Origin: Gymnogyps californianus
Taxonomy: Eukaryota; Chordata; Aves; Accipitriformes; Cathartidae
Direction: 5' to 3'
Assembly: GCF_018139145.2 (NCBI RefSeq)
Contig: NC_059500.1
Coordinates: 21,743,437-21,807,436 of the forward strand
Length of the DNA stretch: 64,000 nt
The notes under the pieces: generated by a model
What the model was told of the DNA's origin: nothing
Seen by the model: the letters and a program-made list of their open reading frames with translations, nothing else
Database searches by the model: none
Position numbers and translations under genes: made by a program
In this document: piece by piece, positions 36,378-50,300 of the stretch
Numbering within the stretch: position 1 is the stretch's first letter
Layout of the letters: every line of letters starts with the position of its first letter

Positions 36378-38320
36378 CCCTTATGTCACCCTTTGCCTTC
36401 TCAACAACTGGTTACCTTCCAGCTGTGACCGTAGTTTCAGAAAAATAAGTCCTGTTGACATTTGAGGATCTCAATCATAAACCAGATTTTCACAGATTCT
36501 TCACAAACTTATAAAAGAACTTTTGAGGTGAGAAAACAAAATAATTTCAGATTGTTCAGTACTTTGGGTGCAAAGAGGCAGATTTTTATTAAAAAAAACC
36601 AAAACAACAAAAATCTTTGCAACTTTTCAGTGTTATCTGTCCTAAAGTGGCAGTCATGCTGTTTTATTCCATTTTCGTGAGTGCTTCCACATTCATAGAG
36701 GAGAGTGAAATGGCTATTGTCAATGATTTAATGGTAGTCACCAAACTCTTGATGCTCTTTAGAAATTTTCCTCTAACTATCCAGCAAGTGGTCCTTAATT
36801 CTGGTTCTGTGGCTTTTGAGACAAATGATGCTGAGTGCTGTAGCTGAAACAAAACTTCCGGGTTTTGGCTAGGATTCATACCATGACCAGAGCTAAAGGA
36901 TCAAGATTTATTACTCACTCATGAGCTCTGTTGTTTAGGTGCTTTCCCTGTTGCTCATGAGAAGACTACAGCTTACATCAGTGCAAGGCGGCTTACTCAT
37001 GTGGAAGCCGTGTTCATTAAGTAACTCCAGCGCCAGCAGCTGCGGTGCTCGGCAGGAGTAGCCACTGAAGTCCCGCATCTGTGGAGAACTGCTGTGTCTT
37101 CCTGTGAAGATGCAGTTCAGGCCAGAAACACTGCTATCATCCAGACTAACCATATCCAGGTATATACTTCATTTGTACCTACCATACTTCCAGTTGTTAC
37201 TGGGCAGACACAGCTGTATGTGGCACACACGGTGTTCCTGCAGAGTTCTGAACCTTGTCTGTTTTTGTGACTGCAATAAGCCTAAATGAAAGCCCTTAGT
37301 TGCATCAGCCTCTGATGAGGACTGTAAAGCAGCAAGGTAAGATTGCATAGGGCTGAGACCCTCTTTTTTTATTACCACTTTGTGCTGAGGATGGACAGAC
37401 CCAGTGTGTGTTTCCTACTCTAGTTGCACAGTCTGAAGGTGTGTAAGGCTTACCTCTGCACAGGGACTCTCCACTATCTAGTGGTCCTGGGGAAAAAAAA
37501 AGTCTAGTTTATGCTAGAAGACAGTCCACAAAGGAACTTACTGCTAGTGTAGCCAGAAATGAATTATTATTCCAGTGTAATCGTGGCCAGAAATATCATT
37601 GCCTAGACAAGTCTAGACTTAGGTAGTTACTTGTTTAGGAAGACAGAACAGCATTCAGTAATAATTATATCTTTTAAAACTGTGATTTTAGCACCTTCTT
37701 AAGAAATGTAGTATCTCTGACCTACGCCTCTCGAGGCGCAATTTTGGAAGTGCAGTGCTAAGATGAACCTGCTTCGATTTTGCCCTCTTCCTCTTCCCTC
37801 TCTCCCCCCTCATAATAGTCCCATGCCTGAAAGCACTCTGTTACCTTTTCCTTCATTATCTCATATAGGAAACACAAAGGAAAAGGAAGACCTGCATAAA
37901 GCTTTTGATCCATGTCTCTTCTGAAGCAGACTGTTTAGGAACTCAAAATATACTGCTTTTCATCCTAAATGGGATTTCCCTAAATGTAAAAGAAGTTTTT
38001 GGTTGAACTCATGAAATTTTGAAAGAAACCTGTCTGGGATACCATATTCTGTATTGGTGTCAGACACTAAAGAGCACAGGCTGAGTGTCTTCGGATATAT
38101 GTGATGCTGGCTGAGGCTGACCTTGACATTAATGTATTAGGGGACAAGAGGCCACAAGAGAAACAAGTGCAGTTGTTCCCTGTTGTGTTCGCCATCACTG
38201 GATCTTCATGTTAATTTTTGGTTGTAGTCAGCATTGTATCTTGCTCTCCAGCTGCCAAGGTAATGCTTCACATGAGAAGAGGTAGAGGGCTGCTGTCTAC
38301 AAGGGAGACTGCAGTTAAGA

Positions 38321-38370
38321 TTTATTTTGCCATATGATACTTAAACTTATTTTGCAATATGATACTTAAC
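38321..38370. repeat. 25-bp tandem duplication
   Basis: Two adjacent 25-bp units, each carrying TTATTTTGC followed by ATATGATACTTAA, with three mismatches between them. Confidence 0.9.
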
Positions 38371-41300
38371 ATTCTTAATATGTAGTGAATATGAGCTTCA
38401 TATTTTCCTTTTAGCATTAACTTATTTCAAGAAAAACAGTTCTGCAGCAACTCAAGTAGATTTGATTATACCATCTTGGCTTTAAAACACGTTTGAGAGA
38501 GACTCCATTTCTCTGTCAGAGAATACAGTAATTAAGGCAGAACTATATATTTTCATGTCTAATTTCACCTTATTGCTAAGGCCTTGTTTTTTCTTCTCAT
38601 TTTCTGTTACTGTCCTGTCAGCCGTTTACCTCCAGGAATCATTGAAGTGACTGGAAGGACAGCTGATCTTTGTTCTTTCTGCAACAAATTTTGTTAGCAG
38701 ACAACACAAACCTTCCATTTCAAGACATCGTGCAGGAGGACGTCTGTCTTCTTTATGTGCTCTAGTGCTAAGCAACTCTTCCTCTTGCATTGCTGGTTGT
38801 CCTGGATTTGCTTTGGAGAAGAAAAAAATGCACTATCCTCCCTAGCTCTTCCTGTTTTCTTTACCAAATCTCTACTGAAATTTGAAAGATTCAGAAAAAC
38901 TCCTTGAGATAGATACAGGGTCTCAACTAAAATTCAACCTATTGAAGAGAATGGGGACTTAGTATCTGCAACGACAGCAGCAGATGATTCAAATACAGTT
39001 CAAATTCAGTTGTTTGGAGGACGTGCCAAAGAGGTTGTAGCTGGCTGATCAAATTAGACAATGCTTTTTTGTTTACGTTACAGACAGCACTTTCACTTAT
39101 TCACAGAACTCATAAAATAGCTAGTTTAAACAGACAGCATTTTCAAAATTTAGGAGGGTATGCTGTTGTTTAGGGATGCAAACTACTATCCAACTATTAC
39201 AATATGTGAAGCATCAGGAAATTTGATAGAAGCTAACGCATTCTCCAAGCTCTAAAATTAAGCTGGTTATTTATGTACTGGCATATGGATTTAGGAGCTA
39301 TATGTGGACACTTTTAAGGCCAACGTGAAGAAATTAATATTTCTCCACAAACTTGCTCACCCAGAAACGTGTGACCACGTAACTGTGTACAAAGGTTAAT
39401 ATTAAGTCCTGCTAACAACATTAAAACTTTCAAGTTTATTTACTGTGTTTAGGAAAATCAAGGTGTACCTTGTACTGCACCAAGCATTTGGTTTATTTAT
39501 TGACATCTGTTTTCTCTACAATTATTTTGCACATAGCATCATCCTGTCTTTTTTTTTTTTCCCCCATATGTGGCAAATAGAAGCTAGACAGATGTTCAGA
39601 TTTAATGAACTGGGCCCTTTAGTAAAAACTCCTGAAGAAAAGGTGTCCTAAAAAGGAAACCTGATAACTGATGTGCCAAAGTAATATTTGCAACATTTTT
39701 ATTCCCAGTGAAGACCTAATGGTAACTGTTTTTTGGGAGAATAATTTTGGTCTGTTTTAGTTCTTGCATGCACGAATGTAATGTACATCCTGTGCATTGG
39801 AGTAACACATGATTAGTATCTTCAGAACTCTAGACTTACACTGCAGAGGAATCAGTCTTGGACGTGACTGCCAAGATGTGCACAAAAAGTTGAGAATTAA
39901 TAGGAACTAATTTTATTAATTAATAGGGAAATTTTTGGCAGTTTTGCATGTCCAGCGGAATGCATCCCAAAGATGTTTATTGGATCTAAGTGTTAAGGAG
40001 GGCACGACTGTGGTGGTGGGCTTTCTTCTCCCATGAAAGCACAAGTTTGGGGTATCTGGTAGAGTGGAGATGAGGGAGGAGGGAATAAAAATCTTCAGCT
40101 TTGTTGTCAGGCTAAAGACAACTGCACAGCTTACTTCCCTTTCACTACCTAGCCTTCACATCTTAAGATCTTTAGGGGGAGGGTGAGTTGAGGTGTCCTA
40201 CCGTAATAGTGAACATACAAATGTTGAAAAATAGAATTGATAGCTAATATCACATTATGTTGAGGAGAAATAAAAACATCAGCGGTACATGTGGGCTGAC
40301 AGCAGAAAGTAGACTTCTTTATGTGTACATGAGCAAATGTTGGTGTGTTTTAACATCTACGTGGCTAGATTGCTCTGGCCTGAAAAGCTGTGTTATAAGC
40401 TAGTGAGAGTCTGAGATATTCCAGATGCTGTGGACTCCAACTCCTAAGGAACTGCCAGTGCTTTCTGAATAGTCCTGTAGTTCATGCATGAAGCGTGTTA
40501 GGAGTCTATAGGCAAAAATTCCTTCTTTTCTTCTACACCTCCACCCCCTAGCTGCCTCTGAAAGGTGGCATGCGCATCATTGCCACAGGTCAGCCAGGAG
40601 ATTTAATTAACAAATACCTGTGTATGAAAGGAGCCTTGTGAAGGCTTCTGAGCTAGACATCCATTTTAGGATCCTCTGCAGTGGTAGGGGAACCAGATTT
40701 TGTGACTCAGGCAGTGAGTTCCAGTTAGTTCTGTGTTACCAGTAACTGTGCAATAGCTAGCTAGCTAGTTTTGGTAGAGATAAATACCTCTGTGGCAGTA
40801 TATAAAGTGCTTTGACCTGGCTTCCTAAAGCAGCAAAGCATGCAGGATTCATCAATCAGTCCCTTCTTTTCTCTTGAAAGAGTTGGCTAATTTCAGAAAA
40901 ATTTAACAGTGGAGTAGGAGAGTAAAACCAAACATTTTTACAAAACTTCTAGGACCTTAGCAGCTAGGGGAAGAGAGGCTCTATTACTGTACTGCTGGTG
41001 GAAGGGCTGTGGCATGGCAGCATCCATGCAAGAGCTGGATCCTCAGCCAGGGTCTGTTGGGCAACCAGTTTTGTGGTCCCTCCACTCATGGAACTGCTTA
41101 TCTGTGAGTCTTTGTGAATCACGTAGAGGATGTTGAGTGATGTTTTTGGAGAAAGGTGGAGGGGTTTTTTGTTGTTGGTTTGGGTTTTTTTTAGAGCAAA
41201 TGATGATATGAGCCTGACTGGTCTGGAATCCTACACTGTCTTTCTTGCAACAGCAGACACATTTCAGTCATCTCTTCTAGACCAGTTTGTGACAACCAAG

Positions 41301-42268
41301 ATAAAACCACCTCTCTGAAGTGTGGTAACAAAGTTAATAGCTGTCCAGATCCAGCTACACATGAGCAGAAATGGTGCTGAGGTTTACAAACATCCATGAC
41401 AGCTCCGGTTTGATTAAGTTGACATTCAGCAGTCTGCTGTCTCCTGTCATACGATTGTGCCTGTTCATCTGAAAGACTCAGCTGTGGTCAGGGACCCTCT
41501 TTCTGCTCCAACAGCTGTATTAAAACTTGCAAGTATTTGTAAGGGAAGTCCAGAGATCATGAAAGGGTTTACCAATGTTATTCTTGTCTAACTGGCAACA
41601 CTGCTTTTAATTAGCATGGACTTCCCTCTTTCCTTTTCCAGCTTCATCTGTTGCTACAAGGATTTTTGGTGTGGGCTCTCTTGAATTCCCCAGGGAAGCT
41701 TGCAACTTGTTTGGTCTCTGGCTGCCTTCCCTCAGGGGGAAGCAACTGTGCAAGACTGTAAGAAGTGAAGCTCTTGGGCAAGAGTTTCAAAGCAAAGAGA
41801 GAAATTGCACAAATTGACAGGAATTAAGGAACAGAAGGAAAATACCAAAGATGAAATATGCAGGTGAATTCATTTTAGAAATACATTTTTTTGTCTTAAT
41901 TCTTGCAAACGGGTTGTCTACAATCTTAGCTTTTTATTTAGCTTTCTTAATTTTAGATAGACAGCAGTCTTCAAATGTTTATGGTATTTGGTACCCTTCC
42001 AAGTTAGTTACCATGGCCAAGGAAGTTGCATTGGATTTGTAGGCAGACCTCAAACCCTGAAACCAACGTAAAATGAAAAGTGAAACTCCATAAACAGCAG
42101 CATAAAAATCCAAAGCCTTAGTAAAAGGGTTTAGATTTTTTGCACTATCACTAGCTAGGATCAAAGAGGTTACTTTGGACAAAAGATACCTTGGGCTAAA
42201 GGCGCTATCTGGATATAGGGTACAAGTGGTACTAATAAAATTGATACACTGACCTATCGGCCCTTTGG

Positions 42269-42294
42269 AAAAAAAAAAAAAGCAAAAAAAAAAA
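42269..42294. repeat. Interrupted A-rich run
   Basis: Two A runs split by a single GC. It is low-complexity sequence with no other signal around it. Confidence 0.9.
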
Positions 42295-42936
42295 GGCAGG
42301 ATCTGGCATAATGAAAGCTTCAGTATTGTGAGAGTTGTGCATTTCCTTGTTTATCCTCTGTGACCCTGACTGCCAAAGTTAGGTGTCAAGGATTTGCAGG
42401 CAATGTGTCTGAAAGGTTATGTCTTTTTGAAATATGATATGCAAATTCCATGTGCTTAGCAAAGAGCTGCCAAGAGCTTCCTGGTAGAAATGCTGGTAGA
42501 ACAGCAGGTGGCCTATGAGCTTAGGGGTCTGGTCTTGATTGAGACCTCCAAATTCTGCCATAGTTTCATGTGATGAACTTGGTGGATGAGTTTCCCCCAT
42601 GCTTTTAAACTTGTATAGACTTAGATGCCTTTGGAAGAGGGTAGGGATAGTATCACTGCGTGCAGTGACACCCAAAACACAAGACAACCCCAATCTTTGC
42701 TAACCAGAATAAAGTCATTTTGCCCTATCGGCAATATAGATCATCCAAAATACTAGTAATAAAGGAAATAAAACAGAGAAGGTAGTGCATACTTTCAATG
42801 ATGTGAGGATGGATTGTATCTGATGATCACACCTATTCATTTCAGGAGCCCGTTGCTTTGGTATGGTGCTTTCTGTTTAGTGCCCTAGTAGATGTCCAAT
42901 AGCTTGACACAGAGTGAATAAGGTAACTGCAAAGAC

Positions 42937-42964
42937 GAACAAATTTGTGTGAACAAATTTGTGT
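42937..42964. repeat. 14-bp perfect tandem duplication
   Basis: GAACAAATTTGTGT occurs twice head to tail without a mismatch. Confidence 0.95.
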
Positions 42965-44341
42965 AAACCAATTGTGCAGCCTAAATAAAAAACAGGGAAG
43001 TACTCTGCTTTTACTGACGGCAAACAAATGAATAAAGTATAAGCACATCCATTAAGTGAAAAAAATTGTACCTTAAGGGAAAAAAATACTATAAGCTGTA
43101 TTTAACTGTAAAAAGATGTATTATACAATTGAAAGGCTCTGGGCTTTTAAACAATGACATAACTGACAGAGTAAGGAGGTAACTGTTCTAGGGGGTGAGA
43201 AAAATAATGCTGAGCACCTTTGTGCCCTGTGAGCTATGTTTCCATCTCCTCACTAACAAAATCTGCCGGTATGAGTAGTACTGCCATTTGCTTCCCTTCT
43301 CAAAAAAGAAGTTTAACGGGTGTCACAACTGATCCATAGCTAAGAGCAATTGAATTATAATTGCAAGTTTGTATTATGGGTCTGACTTTATCTACAGATG
43401 CTAGGAGTCTATAGTGCCCTGCCTTTCTAACTCAGTCTACCTAGAAGTAAATACTGCTCCATGCTGGGTCTGTCGACCAAACTGTGGCATGGGAAGGGGC
43501 ACACACTCTGTAGGGGTAAGTTGGCCAACTGTGTTTTCAGGGAAATTAGTTTTTTCCTTGAGGACAGATTTTTTAATGAAGAAGTGTTGTTCTCCTTCAT
43601 GACTTAGAAAAAGTAAGGGAGACTTCTGCTGAATTGCAAATGAGTATGTGGCTGAAATGTGTCCAATGCAAGTATAAACTACCATTATTTGATTTGTAGG
43701 AAAATGCTAGTCTTATGTGTGCTGCAAAGCAGCGATTAAGCCAGCATCTCCAGGAATACCCCAATCCTATGTCCTTACCAGTATACTGTAGAACCACTTT
43801 ATTTACCATGCATGCATTTGAAAGGCTTCATTTATTTTTTGCTTTGTCTTTGTTCCCATACAGAACAAAATCAAGTGTTAAAAGCTGATGTGGTGCTGAA
43901 CTATTCCCCCCTGTCCTCAAGACCTCTGCAGTTAGATGGCTTTGCAGCTCCTGGGGACTGCAGCAGGAAGGTGGGAGGGCCTCTGCGCCGTCCCCTAGTG
44001 CTGGGGAGCCACACAATAGCCAGTGCTTTGATTTGCTTTTCCTTGACGGCTGTTATTTGCTAGAAGCTGCAATAGTAGTGGACTTCCCTTCTGTCCTCCT
44101 GGGGAAAAAACATGCAGCAAAATACCTTCTTTCCTTTGGAAGACGTAACAGGTCATGAAGATCTAGTGGGCAAATATGTAAAATTTTTACAAGACTTAAG
44201 AAACTGTTAATGCTAGCCAAGAAGATGAATTTATATAGTAACGGAGTTGTTAATCTTACAACAATGACAGGTGCTTTAGAAAGTTAAATCTTAAATTAAA
44301 ATTATTTATTCCTTTAAGTATTAATTCTTGACTGATTTACA

Positions 44342-44361
44342 TGTGTGTGTATATATATATA
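44342..44361. repeat. TG/TA microsatellite
   Basis: A short TG run passing directly into a TA run of about ten bases. Confidence 0.85.
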
Positions 44362-47300
44362 AAAATTGAATTTTGGGTGCACCACTCTCTGTTAATTTTT
44401 ACTTATTTTCTCTCCACTAGTGTCAGGGAATGGCTGCATTCTCTTTTCTTATAATACGATGAGGCCCACAATTAACCACACTTACACGGGGTGCCAGCTA
44501 TTTGATGTTCTAGTATTCTCCTCCTGGCACTACCTGACTTTCTCAGAAGTTAGTAACAACCAGTTGAAAATCCACTGGGAGGATTTCTAGTTAGCAAGTG
44601 GGCAGCTGCTGCTGAAGTTAATCTTTGCAACTTGTGGAAACAAGAGAGTCCCTTCGAGAGAGGAGTGAAGGAGGAGTTCAGTTGTGGAGCTCTGACAGTA
44701 GTTGTGTTAACTAAACTCCCAGCATAGCTGAGAGTGGATGCTGTTTTTCATTAAGAACTGAACGGACTATTTCACAGAAACCAGTAAACATATTCAGAGT
44801 TGAAAGGCTGTAGCTGCTACAGGTAAAACAGCACTGGGTCACAGCATCTGACCTAGAGGTGAGATGTAGTATTTACTCTTTCTGATCCTGTTAAAACACT
44901 AAGGGCTTTGTCTAAATCCTGATGAAATCTGTTTAAAAGGCTATCATTAATCTAGACTGACTTTGTTTCCAAAATACTTTGGTGGGTTTTTTTGTGTTTT
45001 TGGTTTAATTAATAACCTTTTTAGTCTTTCTGTAATTCTATCCCCTATCCATTCCCTGTTATTGGCATACTGGATATTTTTCCTCTGGTTGTCTTTGTTA
45101 TAGAACTGATAGGAACTGGCTGAAGTTAGATGAATGTATATTTTCTGTAGTCCAACGAATTTTGAACTTTGTTGGCTGGGAGAAAGAGTAAGGTGTTGAG
45201 TAACAAAAACATGACTTCAGATCAGTTGATGTGCCACTGGTACCCACGGTAGACTTCTATGTGTTTGCCACTACTTAAAGAAAATACAAATGACAAGTGT
45301 GTGGAAGTCCAAAAGAAAGCAAGTCATCAACAGTGAAGCAGGAGCCATTTTTTGCATAAGGTTTGAAAGGAGCATCCATCTTTTAAAATAAAACTTAAAA
45401 CTCTTCATGGACTTTTTTCTTCAAACCACAGCACTCATCTCTTGCCAGTAATTCAAGGGATATTGAAACAATGCAAATCTGAAAGAAGGGAGAAGCATAA
45501 CATGTCAACTTATCCCATGTACCTCTTTTAGAGTCTAGTATAGTTGAAAACAGTGATGTTGCATAAATATTTCAGCGGCAAATCCCCATGTGATTCTTTT
45601 TAAGCAACTGGTTAAGACCCAAATGGTTGCATGTTACAAATTACCTCTGAAATTGTTGAACCTCTTGTAAAAGAAACCACTTACAGCATTTTACATATCA
45701 TTAAATACTTGCAATGTTTTAAGTGAAAAGTAAACATCAATAACACTGCTGATTTAGCTTTTTCTCTTCATTTAATGTATAACCAAGTATTCTTCTAGCA
45801 TTTTTGTTTGTCTGTCTACTACAAAAATTCCTATATTATGCGCCTATGTTATGCTCTGGGAGTTTAGAGAGACACCATTTAACTGAGGGGAAATGAGGTT
45901 TAAAAAAGAATTTTAATGATATTTTAGAACCAGGGCTCTCAAAAGAGTTTGGGTGCCACTCAGTATTTTACAGACCTCCTCCCAAGATAGTCAAGCCGTC
46001 TAGTGGAATACTCAGACCTGGATTTGGCATTCAAAGCATCTTGGAAAATAACAGGGAGAACTAACTCATCGTACAAAGATGATGTAGTGGGCCAGCTTGT
46101 TTTGGGGGCCACCTAGGAAGGATGGTTAGAAGAAAAATGCCCAGATAGATACACAAAGATGAGTAGGTAAATTGGGCTGGGGGAAAAGGATTTAAGCATT
46201 TAACAAGAAGTACTTCTCCCTAATTGGGTGCATCACTCCACTCCTCTTTAGGAGTTAAGCTTTTTCTTGTTACATTCAACTGCCTCTTAAATCACAGCTG
46301 AAGAGGAGACTCCTTATCTCCTAGTTCATCACTAATATGACAACAGGTACTCAAATCCTTCTATGAAAAATCAGCACTCAAGTCGTAGTTAATGCCCTTA
46401 ATCTCTGAGTTTAACAACGCAGTTGTTGTAACTGTTCTGTACATTTTCATGTCTAAGTACTTTTAACCTTGATCAGAGTAAGCTTTCCTATAACCATCAC
46501 TCAAATAGCATATGGTTTAACTTTAACCAGCTTGCTAGGTTTGGCCCATGTGGCATCAACAGTATAGTAAAAAACAACTTTAACAGTGTCTTCTTGTTTG
46601 CTTATTGCAATATGTGGAACATAACATTCAATAAAAATATAAACACATCCTTTATTATTAAAGTCAGCACTCTTTAGTAGAATTTTAAGCAGTCATCTCT
46701 GTGACCTTTAAAGCCAATCTGTTTTCCTAAAGCAACAAAATGTATAGTATGGCACATTCTTTTTGCTGATTGATGTAAATACCTCTATTTCTTTACTGTG
46801 GAAGTGTTTCATATAAAAGTTTCTAATTACAGTACTGAAATCTGGAGTTTAGGCATCATCTTGTGTTAACATAATCTTCACTCAGTATCTACGACTGTAA
46901 TCGAAAGGTGGCCAAAATAATCTGATGGGTCTGATTCTAAGACGGGACATCCCTGGTGCCTCTCAGGGCTGCAACAATGCTATAAGAAGCACAAGCGAAC
47001 AGGCCAGCAGGCTGACCAGGTACTGCCAGCTACAGTCAGGGACTAGCATCGCGTGTCCAGGCACCATACAAACACCTGCCAGGCAGAAGTTTCTGTTCCA
47101 ATGATCTGCTGGCTGATGGGATACATTTTGGTAGTGTTCATTTGTGGGATATTACTGTGCTCACATACAGCGCTTGGACAAGTAAACAGCAATCTAACTG
47201 GATGTTGGCACAGATCAGTGTTTATTTTCCTCATAAAGCCAAAAGTATTGGTAACCTGTTGTGCTGGAGACACTATAGGTGTTTCTGAATGCCAACAGAG

Positions 47301-50300
47301 CAATGCAGCTATCAGAAAGCAAAAGCACTGAACTTGGTAGGGCAACCTGTGAAACTGCCCATCTTCACTGCTGGGTCCCTTTGGGATTAGTCTCCAAAGT
47401 GCAGAATCATTCCATTATTTCTGAAAAAAACCCAATTATTTGTTTGTTCTTTCTGATAGAGAAGAACTTTTAAAGCAATTATCTTTTTGCTTCCTCTTTT
47501 AAAAATACTATAGGCCTTTCCCCCCCTCCCCGCCCCAAAACCAAGGGGGGAATAGAAAAAGCCTAGGACTAACTTCACAAGAGGCATTGAACAACAGTAT
47601 TAGTTCTCAAACTGTTTCTGGCACTTGCATCATTGAGCTGCTCTCTGGTTTGCTTCCAAATCCCATCAGAAATAGCTTCATTTTTTTTAATATTGCACTT
47701 GTACGGTGTTGCCTGATGCAGAAGTTCAGACTGTCTCTGACTCCAAAGAGGAAGAGGCAAAGCATCAATTCACCAGGGCTTCTTCCCAGCCAGTAAGACA
47801 AGAAAGAGGCTGTAGGGAAATATGTACTTAGCACTTTCTATGGAGATCTGAGCCCAGCTTTCCTGCTTTCTAGGGGAGAGCATCCTGTCACAGGGAGATT
47901 GAAGCTGATGGATGGGTAGTCATTACAGCATGCAGCTGGAAAGGAGCAGGAGAATAAGTCTGCGTTCCAGTTCTTGCTCTAATAAGTATCTTTATATTTG
48001 AATCATCTGAGCACATACAGAAAACTAGACAGCTGAACCAAATCACCTTGCAGAAATGAAAAACCTTTTTTTCCTATGAGTGTCATTGCTACCCTGCTTT
48101 TGGGTTAATTCAAATGTTTTTCCTCAAAAAAAAAAAGAAAAGGAAATGTCTTCTTTTTTGGCAGAAGCACTGAAGTCCAAGTATATTTACAGGTGCGGGT
48201 CATGTACATCCATCCCTGAGGGGTTAGAAATCGAATCTCAGGGAAAAAAGTGGTATTTCTTATAGATTACTTTGGATAGATAACTTTATTGTTCTCAGTG
48301 ACTTCCCTTCCATGAGAGAGTTATCTAGCAGAAATGCCAGAACTTGCAGCACAAATGAATTTATTTGCCATCAAGATTTTCTGACAGTCATCTTGCAAAT
48401 TACTTAGAGCAATAATACATATGCAGCTTCAAGGAAGCTTCTGGCTCTGTTTAAGTGAATTAAACAGAGCAGTGGGATAGTGCTTCTTCATTCACAAGAC
48501 TGAAATCACCACATCCTTTGCTGGGCTCCTTTGTGCAGTTGCCTTGGACCTAGCCTTGGTGCTCAGCCTATTTATCATGCACTCAGCTGACCTGAGCCAG
48601 AACTGTTCAAACAACTGTGAAACAACTTGTGAAGCAGTGTGAGGTGTGCTATTCTGTAGCTCCTTGCAGGGCAAACAGTATGAGTCAAGGCAGGTGGAAT
48701 TTCATATCCTGAATCATTCATTCAAATGCCACCAGCTAGTATCTGGCCATTTCATACACACGTAAGAGGCATCTTCTCCATCAACTTAGAAGGTTACAAA
48801 AGGCCTCTGCATCTGACAATGTCTTTTTTACATCCACTAAGCAAAGATCAAAGGAGGGGAGGGTGAAGACAGCTTTTAAAAAAAGAGAGAGACTTTGCCA
48901 ATCTGCTTGTCATTTAGAAAAAGCTTAATGTATAAATGTCATGGAAACAAGCTGTTCCTACTGAACAAAACCAATACTGTTCTTCATATTTCTTCCTTCT
49001 TAATCTTTTTTATGCAGAGGAAAAAGAAGGCAAATGTTAAACAGTCAAAAGCAAATATTTTCTATGGTAGAAGTCTAGCTGTCTGTATTTTTTTCTTGTC
49101 TAGTCCTCTTTGAATATTGTATGCTACAGCTGGAGATCTTTGAGCAGAAAGCTGACAGGGGAAGTAGATGTTCACAGAGGCCTAGTGTGGGCTACAGACA
49201 GATGCCCTCGTGCTGCCACCAGACACCAGACCACATCTACATTGTCTGTAAAGATGGTCCATGTCTTCTCCATGGCAGATATGGACACGGCCTCCAAAGG
49301 ACAATTCAGACCTATCCATTGACCACTAATAGAGAGGCCGCAGGCTGTGCCAGCTGAGGATCAAACCCTCTCTCTGTCCCATTTCTACCTCTCTGAAATT
49401 TGTCGCAAATCTTATTTGGAAAGCCTACCTGCTACTTGCCCATCTCTCTTCTGTTTCCCTTCTGCTGAAAAGAATATCTGCAATTCTGGAAATGCATATA
49501 TTTCATGCTGCTGTATTACAGCAATTGCTTCAAATTGAAAATAAACATAGCTGAATCACTAAATACATTTTGTAGCCTGGAGAAAACAGAGTAGCAATGC
49601 AGGAAATAGAACCCTGAATATGGGAGTTCTGGAAAAGCAGTCTATTTCTTATGTACAATTTTTATATTTCTTTTCATGCACTTGATAACTGAAATAAGTA
49701 TGGCCTCATTTCCTACCACTGCACTTTCTATACCTGATTAGCTTCCTCTGTGTGTAGATTGTAACTAAAAAGTCTGAAAGAACAGAAACCCTTCCAGCTA
49801 TTCCTGCATTATCTTCCAAAGTAGCTAGGGAAATCACGGGAAAGCTGCTTCTGTCCAGACCTGATCGGGGATGATGTGCTGAGCAGCCAGTAAAAGGTGT
49901 TACAGCACCTGCTGACCAGGTGAATTCAATGGGCATAGACGTTTTCTGGCATGTCTGTGGAAATGGCCTGGCAGTGGTGCCAGCTGAGCTGCCTGAAGTC
50001 AATACACTCCTCAGAGGGTCCTGAGCCCAGCAGCAGCAGGTGCTTTCAAAGCGTGTTGAAAGCACAGATAATGCAATGCATTTGATTCACCGCTATTAGC
50101 CAAACTGACTGAAAGCTCTGTTTCAAAGGAAGGTAATGAAGCTCGGTGGCTTGCTAGCACATTTCAGCCTTGGGACTGTCTTCTGAACTCATGTGCCCAG
50201 GAGTGAATTTGCAGGTCTTTTGTCTCACCATCACACAGCACAAGTGAGACTCTGAACTCCGGCCAACACAGAAATCAAGAAGGGCTAATTGACGTCTCTC

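Noticed and set aside
49706..50065. A 119-codon open frame on the minus strand
   Set aside because: No recognisable domain, no splice-site or codon evidence, low-complexity Ser/Thr/Cys mix. It is within the length expected by chance for the local composition.
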